Positions 6,172 to 13,208 of a stretch of 20,256 nucleotides of DNA are shown piece after piece. Position numbers and translations under genes: made by a program. This stretch comes from an uncultured Collinsella sp. (lineage in GTDB: Bacteria > Actinomycetota > Coriobacteriia > Coriobacteriales > Coriobacteriaceae), in assembly GCA_900756765.1 (NCBI GenBank), contig CAAELE010000016.1, positions 1-20,256 on the forward strand, written 5' to 3'. The notes under the pieces are model-generated. The model did not search any database and was not told the origin of the DNA. It saw nothing but the letters and a program-made list of their open reading frames with translations. Position 1 is the stretch's first letter. Each line of letters starts with the position of its first letter.

Positions 6172-6975
6172 ATGCAGCGCGTTTGGAGAACGGTTACCGG
6201 CTTTTATCATGTCTGTGCCCGCGGTACAGGCAAGCAACTGATCTTTGAGAACGATGCAGATCGCTGGGAGTTCCTGGAACTGATGCGTGAGTGCTGCCGC
6301 GATACCCGGGTGACGATTGTGGCGTGGTGTCTCATGGGCGACCACGTGGATCTGGTGCTATTGGATTACGAGGACGAAATGAGCGCGGCCATGCAGCGGC
6401 TGCTGTTGACGTATGCTCGTCGGTTTAATAAGCGCACTGGGCGCGCGGGCTGCTTGTTTCGTGAGCGTTTTGAGCGCCGTTCGCTCGATACCGACTGGCA
6501 GGTGATGGAGGCTATTCGCTCTGTACACGCTGGTCCGCAGGAGGCGGGTATTGCTCTGATTGAGCGCTATCCGTGGAGCAGCTTTGCCGAGTATCTACGG
6601 GCCTATGACAACGATATGACGAGGGGATTTTCCTATCCTTCTTGCGTTCTTGAGCTTTTTGGTTCTGCCGAGGGCTTTATTGCCCATTCGCTTTCGACGC
6701 CCAACGACAGCGAGCCAGCGCCGTGCGATATGAAAGAGGCGGAGTGGGAGCGACACGCCTTTGCCGATAAATTGGCGAAGGGACTCGGGGTTCCGCTCCA
6801 CGGGGTTAAAGCTGCACCGCCGGCGCAGCGCAATATCGTTATTCTCGGATTGCACGATGCCGGGTTTACGGTGCGCCAGATTGAGCGGTATACGGGGATT
6901 GGCAAAAGCACCGTTTCTCGTATTGTGCGCGTCCGTGCGCGAACGGCGGTGAGGACTGGCGGAAACGTGGTGTAG
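6172..6975 (+). CDS. Y1/RAYT-family transposase-like protein with altered catalytic residues and C-terminal HTH
   Basis: The first 140 of 267 residues match the Y1 transposase (IS200/RAYT) pattern: FYHVCARGTGKQLIF, then DRWEFLELM, TYARRFNKRTGRAGCLFRER and YPWSSFAEYL. Active enzymes have an HxH metal site in a PNHFHLL-like motif and a tyrosine in an RYIHxNP-like motif. Here the first reads GDHVDLV (His58, Asp60) and the second IRSVHAGP (Ser117), so the second histidine and the tyrosine are gone. A helix-turn-helix region follows at about 224-252 (AGFTVRQIERYTGIGKSTVS). It is therefore probably a DNA-binding protein derived from a transposase rather than an active one. The start is set by AAGGGAG just before the ATG at 6172; the frame opens further upstream at 6097 without a ribosome binding site. 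No terminal repeats typical of an insertion sequence were found. Confidence 0.82.
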   Translation: MQRVWRTVTGFYHVCARGTGKQLIFENDADRWEFLELMRECCRDTRVTIVAWCLMGDHVDLVLLDYEDEMSAAMQRLLLTYARRFNKRTGRAGCLFRERFERRSLDTDWQVMEAIRSVHAGPQEAGIALIERYPWSSFAEYLRAYDNDMTRGFSYPSCVLELFGSAEGFIAHSLSTPNDSEPAPCDMKEAEWERHAFADKLAKGLGVPLHGVKAAPPAQRNIVILGLHDAGFTVRQIERYTGIGKSTVSRIVRVRARTAVRTGGNVV

Positions 6976-7566
6976 GGCCGCCCGGGCACCGCAGCTGGGG
7001 TCGCCCATACGCCACAACCACTGTTCTCGGAGCTTGATACGGTAACAGCACTTCTTGATTTGCATAGAACGATCGCCGTCTTGCATAAAATAACGCCTCA
7101 GCTCGGTTTTGCCCGTACCTACCCCCGTCTGCGCCGTGCAAAAAGCGGAGTTTTCTGCATCGTGGTGCTGTCGGCACCGCCGCAATTTTGCAACATACGG
7201 ACCCTGAAGCTATTTATGCCTGCCGATGTGCCCCTGAAGCCCATGTTTGCGCCCCCGAGACCACGATGTTTGTTCTAAAACGCAATATAAAGGCGCCTGG
7301 AGATGTTGATTAACGCATCCGATGCGTATGCACACGACTTGGCGTGCAGAATACTCGAAAAAATGCACGCCGCACCCTATGGGACCCGTCCGCGGTAGGC
7401 GTGAGGCGAGCCGGAACCCTGCAGGACGGGGCTTGGCACTTTACTTGGCGTGCCTGTGGCCCTGTCGCAATCCTTTGGTACGGTGGAAAACGCTCGTGTT
7501 TGCGGTTGGCCGTGCGATAAATGACAGACTGAGCTTCGGACTTGTGGGCTGTGTGCGCTCGTTATG
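6976..7566. other. 590-bp non-coding region rich in inverted repeats
   Basis: No convincing coding sequence. Pairing segments include 7159-7167 with 7260-7268 (CATCGTGGT, outer) enclosing 7172-7177 with 7221-7226; 7341-7348 with 7364-7371 (GGCGTGCA, perfect 8 bp); 7385-7391 with 7424-7430 (CCCGTCC); and 7435-7439 with 7450-7454. Direct repeats are CCCTGAAGC (7202 and 7232) and ACTTGGCGTGC (7337 and 7443). A GTGCAAAA/TTTTCTGCA hairpin lies at about 7136-7160. The clustering suggests dispersed palindromic elements or an unrecognised structured RNA; I could match it to no known RNA family. Confidence 0.5.
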
Positions 7567-7600
7567 AAAAAGCCGAGCCGCCCGTATCGGGCGGCTCGGC
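7567..7600 (-). terminator. Rho-independent terminator of the suf operon
   Basis: A perfect 13-bp GC-rich stem (7572-7584 with 7588-7600) with a 3-nt loop is followed on the minus strand by five Ts (7571-7567), 30 bp past the sufU stop codon. Confidence 0.95.
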
Positions 7601-7630
7601 AATCAAAATCCTTGGATTTGGGGGCATTCG

Positions 7631-8065
7631 CTACTGGTTAGCTTGCCCCTCGAGCATGCCGTCGAGGGTGCGCCAGGCGAGTTCGGCGCACTTGACGCGG
7701 GCGGGCATGTGCGAGATGTCCTGGAGCTGGGCGGCCTCGTCCAGATCTTCCAGATCCTCCTCGGAAAGTTGCTCGCCGCGGATCATGGCGAGGAAGAGCC
7801 CGGCCAGACGACGAGCCTCCTCGACGGTCTCGTCGGTGATGAGATCGGCCATGATGTCGGCCGAGGCCTGGCTGATGGCGCAGCCGTGACCGGTAAACGA
7901 GGCCTCCTCGATAACGCTATTCTCGACGCGCAGCTGCAAGGTGAGCTCGTCGCCGCAGCTGGGGTTGATGCCTTCGTGCTCGTGCGTGGGGGCATCCATC
8001 TCGTACTTATAGTCGGGGTGCGAGTTGTGCTCCATAAACGTGGTGGAGGTGTAGAGGTTACCCAT
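7631..8065 (-). CDS. sufU: SufU iron-sulfur assembly / zinc-dependent sulfurtransferase
   Basis: This 144-residue protein has the SufU layout: Cys37 and Asp39 in NPSCGDE, Cys62 in GHGCAIS and Cys126 in RVKCAEL, which correspond to the zinc ligands of SufU. The 20-residue insertion typical of SufU relative to IscU is present (residues about 85-120). In Gram-positive SUF systems SufU accepts persulfide sulfur from SufS and passes it to the SufBCD scaffold. It is last in the operon; its start at 8065 overlaps the sufS end by 8 bp and has GGAG 8 nt upstream. An alternative ATG at 8035 lacks a good ribosome binding site. It is followed by the operon terminator. Confidence 0.94.
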   Translation of the reverse strand: MGNLYTSTTFMEHNSHPDYKYEMDAPTHEHEGINPSCGDELTLQLRVENSVIEEASFTGHGCAISQASADIMADLITDETVEEARRLAGLFLAMIRGEQLSEEDLEDLDEAAQLQDISHMPARVKCAELAWRTLDGMLEGQANQ

Positions 8066-9383
8066 TGAACGTGCTCCAAACGTGATGCAGGCCGGCGATG
8101 AACTTGTCGATGTCGGCCTTGTCGTTGTAGAAGGCCACGCTGGCGCGGCAGCAGGCGAGGTTCTCGACGCCCAGCCAGGTAAGCAGCGGCTGCGCGCAAT
8201 GGTGGCCTGCGCGGATGCAGACGCCGTCCATGTCCATGATGCTCGCGACATCGTGCGGGTGGATGCCCTTGACGTTAAAGCTCACGACGCCGTGATGGTT
8301 ATCCCAGTAGATGGAGCCGATGATCTGGACAAAGTCGAGCTGCATGAGCTCGCCCATCAGGTAGTGGACGAGTGCCTGCTCGCGTGCCTGGATGTTTTCG
8401 TAGCCCACCGTGTTGACGAGGTAGTCAAGCGCTGCGCCTGTGGCGAAGATGCCGGCGGCGTCCTGCGTGCCGGCCTCGAATTTCTCGGGGACGGGCGCCC
8501 AGACGGCGTCCTGCTCGGTGACCGAATCGATCATTTCGCCACCGGTAAGCATGGGCGGCATGGCGTTGAGCAGGTCCATCTTGCCCCACAGCACGCCGAT
8601 ACCCATGGGGCCCATGGCCTTGTGCGCGCTAAAGGCAAAGAAGTCGGCGCCCAGATCGGCCACATCGACCGGCATGTGCGGCAGCGACTGTGCGCCGTCG
8701 ACGACCAGATAGCCGCCATACTTGTGCACGAGCTTGCCGAGGTTCTTGACTGGGTTCTCGACGCCTAGCACGTTGGAGACCTGACCCACGGCCAGAATCT
8801 TGGTCTTGGGACCCACCTTGGCCAGGACCTCCTCGGTGGTGAGCTGGCCGGTCTTGGTGGGATAGAGGTAGACGAGTTTGGCGCCGGTCTCGCGGCAGAC
8901 CTGCTGCCACGGAATCAGGTTGGAGTGGTGCTCCATGATGGTGATGACGACCTCGTCGCCGGGCTCCAGCACCGTGGGCGCAAAGCTCTTGGCGACCAGG
9001 TTGAGCGACTCGCTGGTGTTGCGGGTGAAGACGACTTCGTTGGCCTGGGAGGCGCCGATGAGGTCGGCAATCTGCTGGCGGACCTTGGCGATGGCATTAG
9101 TGGCCTCGACGGACAACGAGTACAAGCCACGCAGCGGGTTGGCGTTCATGCGCTGGTAGAAATCGCGCTCGGCGTCGAGCACGCAAGCGGGGCGCTGCGC
9201 GGTAGCGGCGCTATCGAGGAAGGCGATCTCGGGATGCTGCTGGAACAGCGGGAACTGCGCTTTGTAGGGGTTAGTCTCGATGTCCACGGTGGGCCAGCCG
9301 CGCGAAGCCTCGTCACTGGCGTCGAGCTCCATGGGCTCGGGGGCGGTGCAGGTATCGCATTTAACGTGCTCGGTATCGATCAT
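8058..9383 (-). CDS. sufS: SufS cysteine desulfurase, with N-terminal extension
   Basis: The 441-residue group II cysteine desulfurase takes sulfur from L-cysteine, leaving alanine, and feeds it to SufU. The PLP lysine is Lys255 in FSAHKAMGP and the persulfide-forming cysteine is Cys396 in RAGHHCAQP. FLDSAATAQRP (55-65) marks the usual N-terminal part. About 35 residues precede the normal start of the family and contain a CDTC motif (Cys9, Cys12). The start at 9383 is supported by GAGGAG and by the ATGA overlap with the sufD stop codon; the next ATG (9332) has no ribosome binding site. It is translationally coupled within the suf operon. Confidence 0.96.
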   Translation of the reverse strand: MIDTEHVKCDTCTAPEPMELDASDEASRGWPTVDIETNPYKAQFPLFQQHPEIAFLDSAATAQRPACVLDAERDFYQRMNANPLRGLYSLSVEATNAIAKVRQQIADLIGASQANEVVFTRNTSESLNLVAKSFAPTVLEPGDEVVITIMEHHSNLIPWQQVCRETGAKLVYLYPTKTGQLTTEEVLAKVGPKTKILAVGQVSNVLGVENPVKNLGKLVHKYGGYLVVDGAQSLPHMPVDVADLGADFFAFSAHKAMGPMGIGVLWGKMDLLNAMPPMLTGGEMIDSVTEQDAVWAPVPEKFEAGTQDAAGIFATGAALDYLVNTVGYENIQAREQALVHYLMGELMQLDFVQIIGSIYWDNHHGVVSFNVKGIHPHDVASIMDMDGVCIRAGHHCAQPLLTWLGVENLACCRASVAFYNDKADIDKFIAGLHHVWSTFNG

Positions 9384-10759
9384 GCGAGCTCCTCTTCAAA
9401 GTTATCGATCAGGTTGTTGCCCAGACGGACAACGGCGGCGCGGGTGCGCTCATCGGTGGCGGAAAGCGCGGCGTCCTCCAGCTTGGCGCGGATGAACAGG
9501 TCCTCGGCGGCATTTTGGTCAAGGCCGCGACAGGCGAGGTAGAACAGCTGCTCGTCGCGGACGTGGCCGATGGTGGCGCCGTGGTTGCCGGCGACGTCGT
9601 CCTCGTCGCAGAGGATGACGGGGACGGTCTTGTTGTCGACGCCCTTGTTGGCCAGCAGTACGGTCTCGCGCTCGGTGCCGGTTGCGCCCTTGCAGCCGTG
9701 CACGAGGTCGATGGTGCCGCGGTAGACCTTCTTGGACGTGCCGGTCAGCACGCCGTTGGCGTCGATCTCGCACTCGGTCTTGCGACCGCGGTGGCGCAGC
9801 TCGTAGTTAAAGTCGCGCACCTGCTCGCGGGCGCCCAGGTAATCGGTATCGATCGTCACCTTGGCGGTGTCGCCCAGCAGGTCGCCGGCAAGGCCGGTGG
9901 CGCTGGCGCCGGCACCCAGGACGGTGTGCTGCACGTTGACGCGCGCGCCCTCGTCCAGGAACAGACCGGTGTCGTCGAGTGCGATCCAGCTGTCGTCGAG
10001 CGTCTGCGTGCAGGTCACGTTGACGGTGGCATACTCGTGGGCACACACGCGCAGCACGGAACCCACGACGCCCTCGCCGGTAACGGGGGAGTCTAGGGCT
10101 AGGCTTAAGTCGAGCGTTGCCTGCGGACGTGCGACGACGTCGATGGCGGCAATCGCAGCCGCTGCGTCGACGCCGCTCACGCGCACAGTAACCGTGGCGT
10201 GCTGGTACGCGGGCACATCGATGACGATGCGCTTGGTGGCGTGGTCGGCCAGGTAGGTGTAGGCAGCCTCGCCCATACCGGTCTCGAAGGCCTCGGCAGG
10301 GGAGAGTTCCTCCTCGAGCTTGATAGCGCCGGCCTGGTAGACAGAGGTGGCGGGCACGTCGAGCTCGGTCTCGGGCGTGATGCGGGCGCGATCGGCGGCA
10401 TCACCGGGGGCAGCGGTACGGCGCTCGGGGAAGCGCTCGGCCATGGCGTCCATGGCGGCGTCGAAGGCGTCGGCCGAGCCGGCGAACTGCTCGTCCAGGC
10501 CCTCGACCTCAACGGCCTCGGCGGGAGCGGCGGCAAGTTCGTCCGAAAGCTCGAGCTTGGTCTGGTTCATCTTGAGCCAGCCCCAAGTGGCGGCCGGCAT
10601 CGCATTGACGCCCCCGATCTCCTGCAGCACGCCGTCTCGGGGCTCCGACCCTCCTCGCGTACCTTTAGTACGCGTCGTCGGGCTCGTCGCTCCCGATACG
10701 TCGCACTGCAGAAGCTCGGATGACGTAAATGCGTTCGGCGTGTTCATGGTCTGTTTCAT
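9380..10759 (-). CDS. sufD: SufD, SufBCD scaffold subunit carrying an in-frame insertion
   Basis: SufD is the partner of SufB and SufC in the scaffold complex on which clusters are built. The C-terminal half has the SufB/D beta-helix signatures: RHRGRKTECEID, KKVYRGTIDLVHGCKGA, GNHGATIG (391-398) and LFYLACRGLD. At 459 residues it is somewhat long. Residues 19-46 (CDVSGATSPTTRTKGTRG onwards) interrupt what would otherwise read SSELLQEIGGVNAMPAATWGWLKMN, and their DNA is a palindromic insertion flanked by CTGCAG. The ATG overlaps the sufB stop by one base (TAATG). A second ATG at 10747 is possible. The reading frame is intact, so the protein is probably functional. Confidence 0.94.
   Translation of the reverse strand: MKQTMNTPNAFTSSELLQCDVSGATSPTTRTKGTRGGSEPRDGVLQEIGGVNAMPAATWGWLKMNQTKLELSDELAAAPAEAVEVEGLDEQFAGSADAFDAAMDAMAERFPERRTAAPGDAADRARITPETELDVPATSVYQAGAIKLEEELSPAEAFETGMGEAAYTYLADHATKRIVIDVPAYQHATVTVRVSGVDAAAAIAAIDVVARPQATLDLSLALDSPVTGEGVVGSVLRVCAHEYATVNVTCTQTLDDSWIALDDTGLFLDEGARVNVQHTVLGAGASATGLAGDLLGDTAKVTIDTDYLGAREQVRDFNYELRHRGRKTECEIDANGVLTGTSKKVYRGTIDLVHGCKGATGTERETVLLANKGVDNKTVPVILCDEDDVAGNHGATIGHVRDEQLFYLACRGLDQNAAEDLFIRAKLEDAALSATDERTRAAVVRLGNNLIDNFEEELA
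10622..10711. repeat. Palindromic element inserted in frame in sufD
   Basis: CTGCAG occurs at 10622-10627 and 10706-10711. The interval, counted with one copy, is 84 bp (28 codons). It folds as a long imperfect hairpin: the centre is a perfect GCGTAC/GTACGC stem with its flanking C-G pair around a 5-nt loop (about 10659-10677), and the outer 20 bases of the two ends match at about 15 positions. Removing it restores a smooth SufD N-terminus. It looks like a miniature palindromic element of the kind that inserts within genes, with a possible 6-bp target duplication. Confidence 0.7.
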
Positions 10760-12171
10760 TATCCGATCGCTCCTTCCATCTCGAGCTTGATCAGGTTGTT
10801 CATCTCGACGGCGTACTCAAGCGGCAGCTCCTTGGAGACCGGGTTGGCAAAGCCGTTGACGATCATGGTGCGGGCCTCTTCCTCCGAGATGCCGCGGCTC
10901 ATCAGGTAGAACACCTTGTCGTCGCCGATACGGCCGATGGTGGCCTCGTGACCGATGTCGACATTCTTGGCGCGGATGTCCATGGCCGGAATAGTATCGG
11001 AGCGGCTCTGATCGTCGAGCATGAGCGACTGGCAGCTCACGGTTGCCTTGGAGCCCTCGGCCTTGGGCGTGGCCACGATGGAGCTGCGGAAGGTTTGGAT
11101 ACCGCCGCTCTTGGAGATGCCCTTGGTCTCGACGGTCGCCGAGGTCTCGGGCGCGTTGAGCACGACTTTGCAGCCGGTGTCGAGGTTCTGGCCGGCGCCG
11201 GCGAAGGTGATGCCGGTAAAGCTCGAGCGAGCGCGGCGGCCGTTGAGTACGCTCATGGGGTAAAGGTAACCCACGTGGCTGCCGAAGGAGCCACTGATCC
11301 ACTCGATGTCGCCGTCCTCGTCCACGCGTGCACGCTTGGTATTGAGGTTGTACATGTTTTTGGACCAGTTCTCGATGGTCGAGTAGCGCAGATGCGCGCG
11401 CTTGCCCACAAAGAGCTCGACGGCGCCGGCGTGGAGGTTTGCCACGTTGTACTTGGGCGCGGAGCAGCCCTCAATGAAGTGCAGGTCGGCGTCGTCCTCG
11501 ACAATGATGAGCGTGTGCTCAAACTGGCCGGCGCCCTTGGCATTGAGGCGGAAGTAGCTCTGCAGCGGGAAGTCGAGCTTGGTGCCCTTGGGCACGTAGA
11601 CAAACGAGCCGCCCGACCACACGGCGCCGTGCAGGGCCGCAAACTTGTGGTCGGTGGGCGGGATGAGCGTCATGAACTTCTCGTGGATGAGCGGCTCCCA
11701 CTGCGGATCGTGCAGGGCCTCCTCGATGCCGGAGTAGACGATGCCCATCTTGGACGCGGTGTCCTGCATATTGTGGTAGACGAGCTCGGAGTCGTACTGC
11801 GCGCCGACGCCCGCCAGGTAGCTGCGCTCGGCCTCGGGAATGCCCAGGCGCTCAAAAGTGTTCTTGATGTCGTCGGGCACCGACTCCCAGTCGTGCTTTT
11901 GGTCGGTGTTGGGCTTGACGTAGGTGACGATGTTGTCCATGTCCAGGCCCTCGATGGAGGGGCCCCACGTCGGATCCGGGAAACGGTTGAAAATCTCGAG
12001 GGACTTGAGGCGCAGGTCGAGCATCCACTGCGGCTCTTCCTTCTTGGCGCTGATCTCGCGCACGATGTCGGGCGTGATGCCGGCGTCGAGGCGCTCGAAA
12101 CCCTCCTCGCCATAGGTGAAGTCGTAGAGGCTGCGGTCGATGTCCGCGACCTCGGTGCGGTTCTTGGTCAT
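10759..12171 (-). CDS. sufB: SufB, Fe-S cluster assembly scaffold subunit
   Basis: The 470-residue SufB has the full family length. Recognisable blocks are EPQWMLDLRLKSLEIF (46-61), GVWSGGSF-like AVWSGGSFVYVPKG (183-196), EGCSAPKYNVANLHAG (Cys236), LRYSTIENWSKNMYNL (261-276) and the C-terminal HEATIGRIGDDKVFYLMSRG. It forms the SufBC2D complex in the cytosol, where new clusters are assembled. AAAGGGG lies 7 nt before the ATG. It sits 12 bp after sufC and shares the A of its stop codon with the sufD start, so translation is probably coupled. Confidence 0.97.
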   Translation of the reverse strand: MTKNRTEVADIDRSLYDFTYGEEGFERLDAGITPDIVREISAKKEEPQWMLDLRLKSLEIFNRFPDPTWGPSIEGLDMDNIVTYVKPNTDQKHDWESVPDDIKNTFERLGIPEAERSYLAGVGAQYDSELVYHNMQDTASKMGIVYSGIEEALHDPQWEPLIHEKFMTLIPPTDHKFAALHGAVWSGGSFVYVPKGTKLDFPLQSYFRLNAKGAGQFEHTLIIVEDDADLHFIEGCSAPKYNVANLHAGAVELFVGKRAHLRYSTIENWSKNMYNLNTKRARVDEDGDIEWISGSFGSHVGYLYPMSVLNGRRARSSFTGITFAGAGQNLDTGCKVVLNAPETSATVETKGISKSGGIQTFRSSIVATPKAEGSKATVSCQSLMLDDQSRSDTIPAMDIRAKNVDIGHEATIGRIGDDKVFYLMSRGISEEEARTMIVNGFANPVSKELPLEYAVEMNNLIKLEMEGAIG

Positions 12172-12183
12172 TGCGTCGCCCCT

Positions 12184-12984
12184 TTACGCCTGCTGCTCGG
12201 CAGCGGCGGCCTCGGCCTGGGCGCGCTGCTCGGCGGCCTCGCGCTCGAAGGTCTCAAAGCCGTTCTTGTCTATCCAGGGGATCAGCGAGGCATCGTCCTC
12301 GCGCACGATATGGCCCTTGACCATAACGTGGACGCGGTCGACATCCAGGTGCTCCAGGATGCGCGTGTTGTGCGTGATGATGAGCATGGAGCCGTCGCGG
12401 CTCTTGCGGTAGGCGTCCATGCCGTGGCTGACGGTGGACAGGGCATCGACGTCCAGGCCGGAGTCAGTCTCGTCCAGGATGGCGAGCTTGGGCTGCAGCA
12501 GCAGGAGCTGGAGCATCTCGACCTTCTTTTTCTCGCCGCCCGAGAAGCCCACGCCCAGCTCGCGGTTGAGATAGGCGGTATCCATGTTGAGCTCGGCCGC
12601 GAGTTCCTTGACGCGACGGCGGAACTCCTTGCCCTTCATCTCCAGGCCAGGGCGGCCGGCGATGCTAGCGCGCAAAAAGCTCGACAGCGGCACGCCCGGG
12701 ATCTCGACCGGTGCCTGGAAGCTCAGGAACAGGCCGGCGCGCGAGCGCTTGTCGGTGGTGAGCTCGGTGATGTCCTGGCCGTCAAAGACGATGCGGCCGT
12801 CCTGCACGGTGTAGACAGGGTCGCCCATGACCAGGTGGCCGAGGGTGGACTTGCCGGCGCCGTTGGGTCCCATCAGCACGTGGGTCTCGCCGGCGGCGAC
12901 GTTGAGGTTGACATTGTGGAGGATGGTCTTCTCGTCCACGGAGGCGGTGAGACCTTCGATGGAAAGCAGCGGATTTGCGCTCAT
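12184..12984 (-). CDS. sufC: SufC, ABC-type ATPase of the SUF scaffold complex
   Basis: The 266-residue ABC ATPase has Walker A GPNGAGKST (39-47), the SufC-type signature FSGGEKKKVEM and Walker B LAILDETDSGLDVDAL, with a His-loop region LIITHNTRIL. SufC is a soluble ATPase that drives conformational change of SufB and SufD during cluster assembly; it is not a transporter. A C-terminal Ala/Glu/Gln-rich tail (about the last 30 residues) extends past the usual end. The start at 12984 is supported by GAGAGGGA 5 nt upstream; the frame opens at 13014 but without a ribosome binding site. It is the first gene of the operon and divergent from the Rrf2 regulator. Confidence 0.96.
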   Translation of the reverse strand: MSANPLLSIEGLTASVDEKTILHNVNLNVAAGETHVLMGPNGAGKSTLGHLVMGDPVYTVQDGRIVFDGQDITELTTDKRSRAGLFLSFQAPVEIPGVPLSSFLRASIAGRPGLEMKGKEFRRRVKELAAELNMDTAYLNRELGVGFSGGEKKKVEMLQLLLLQPKLAILDETDSGLDVDALSTVSHGMDAYRKSRDGSMLIITHNTRILEHLDVDRVHVMVKGHIVREDDASLIPWIDKNGFETFEREAAEQRAQAEAAAAEQQA

Positions 12985-13048
12985 GCTGTCCCTCTCTGTA
13001 TATGGTGTACTCATAGGTGTACTAAACCCTAGGAATCTTCTCGGAATA

Positions 13049-13076
13049 AAGTTACTATGGGTTCGGCGTTAGTCAA
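13049..13076 (-). promoter_or_regulatory. sufC: Candidate suf operon promoter
   Basis: On the minus strand TTGACT (13076-13071) is followed after 16 bp by TAACTT (13054-13049), about 65 bp before the sufC ATG. The -35 is good, the -10 poor. It lies directly next to the IscR-like site at 13080-13102, as expected if that site controls the operon. Confidence 0.4.
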
Positions 13077-13079
13077 GGG

Positions 13080-13102
13080 AAAACCCGACTAATCCACTCG
13101 AC
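13080..13102. promoter_or_regulatory. Putative IscR type-1-like operator between sufC and the Rrf2 gene
   Basis: Read on the minus strand, GTCGAGTGGATTAGTCGGGT plus TTT resembles the IscR type-1 consensus as I recall it (YYGACTRWWWYAGTCGGRTAT). The TAGTCGGGT half is close to perfect; the other half is TCGAGT. The location, next to a TTGACT and between an Rrf2 gene with three cysteines and the suf operon, is right for autoregulated Fe-S control. Confidence 0.5.
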
Positions 13103-13112
13103 TTTTCAGATT

Positions 13113-13145
13113 GTGGGACAAAAAAGCCTGTTGTGTTTGTCCCAC
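13113..13145. promoter_or_regulatory. Inverted repeat with TGGGACAA arms, copy 1
   Basis: GTGGGACAAA (13113-13122) and TTTGTCCCAC (13136-13145) are perfect 10-bp complements around 13 nt. A second, similar dyad begins 12 bp further on. It may be an operator in the suf/Rrf2 control region or a dispersed palindromic repeat. Confidence 0.6.
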
Positions 13146-13157
13146 TTACTTAAGATT

Positions 13158-13188
13158 TGGGACAAACATACCTGGTTATGTTGTCCCA
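13158..13188. promoter_or_regulatory. Inverted repeat with TGGGACAA arms, copy 2
   Basis: TGGGACAAACAT (13158-13169) pairs with ATGTTGTCCCA (13178-13188) with one bulged A. It uses the same TGGGACAA/TTGTCCCA arms as copy 1, with left arms 44 bp apart, and ends 20 bp before the Rrf2 start codon. Confidence 0.6.
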
Positions 13189-13208
13189 GATGCGATGGAA
13201 GGCTAGGT

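Noticed and set aside
6595..7185. 196-codon minus-strand frame overlapping the transposase-like gene and its downstream region
   Set aside because: It mostly overlaps the real gene in antisense; no ribosome binding site or recognisable domain.
10729..13032. 767-codon open frame on the plus strand opposite sufB and sufC
   Set aside because: It is a mirror of strong coding bias in the suf genes: no ribosome binding site fits, and the translation resembles no family. Long antisense frames are expected at this GC content.
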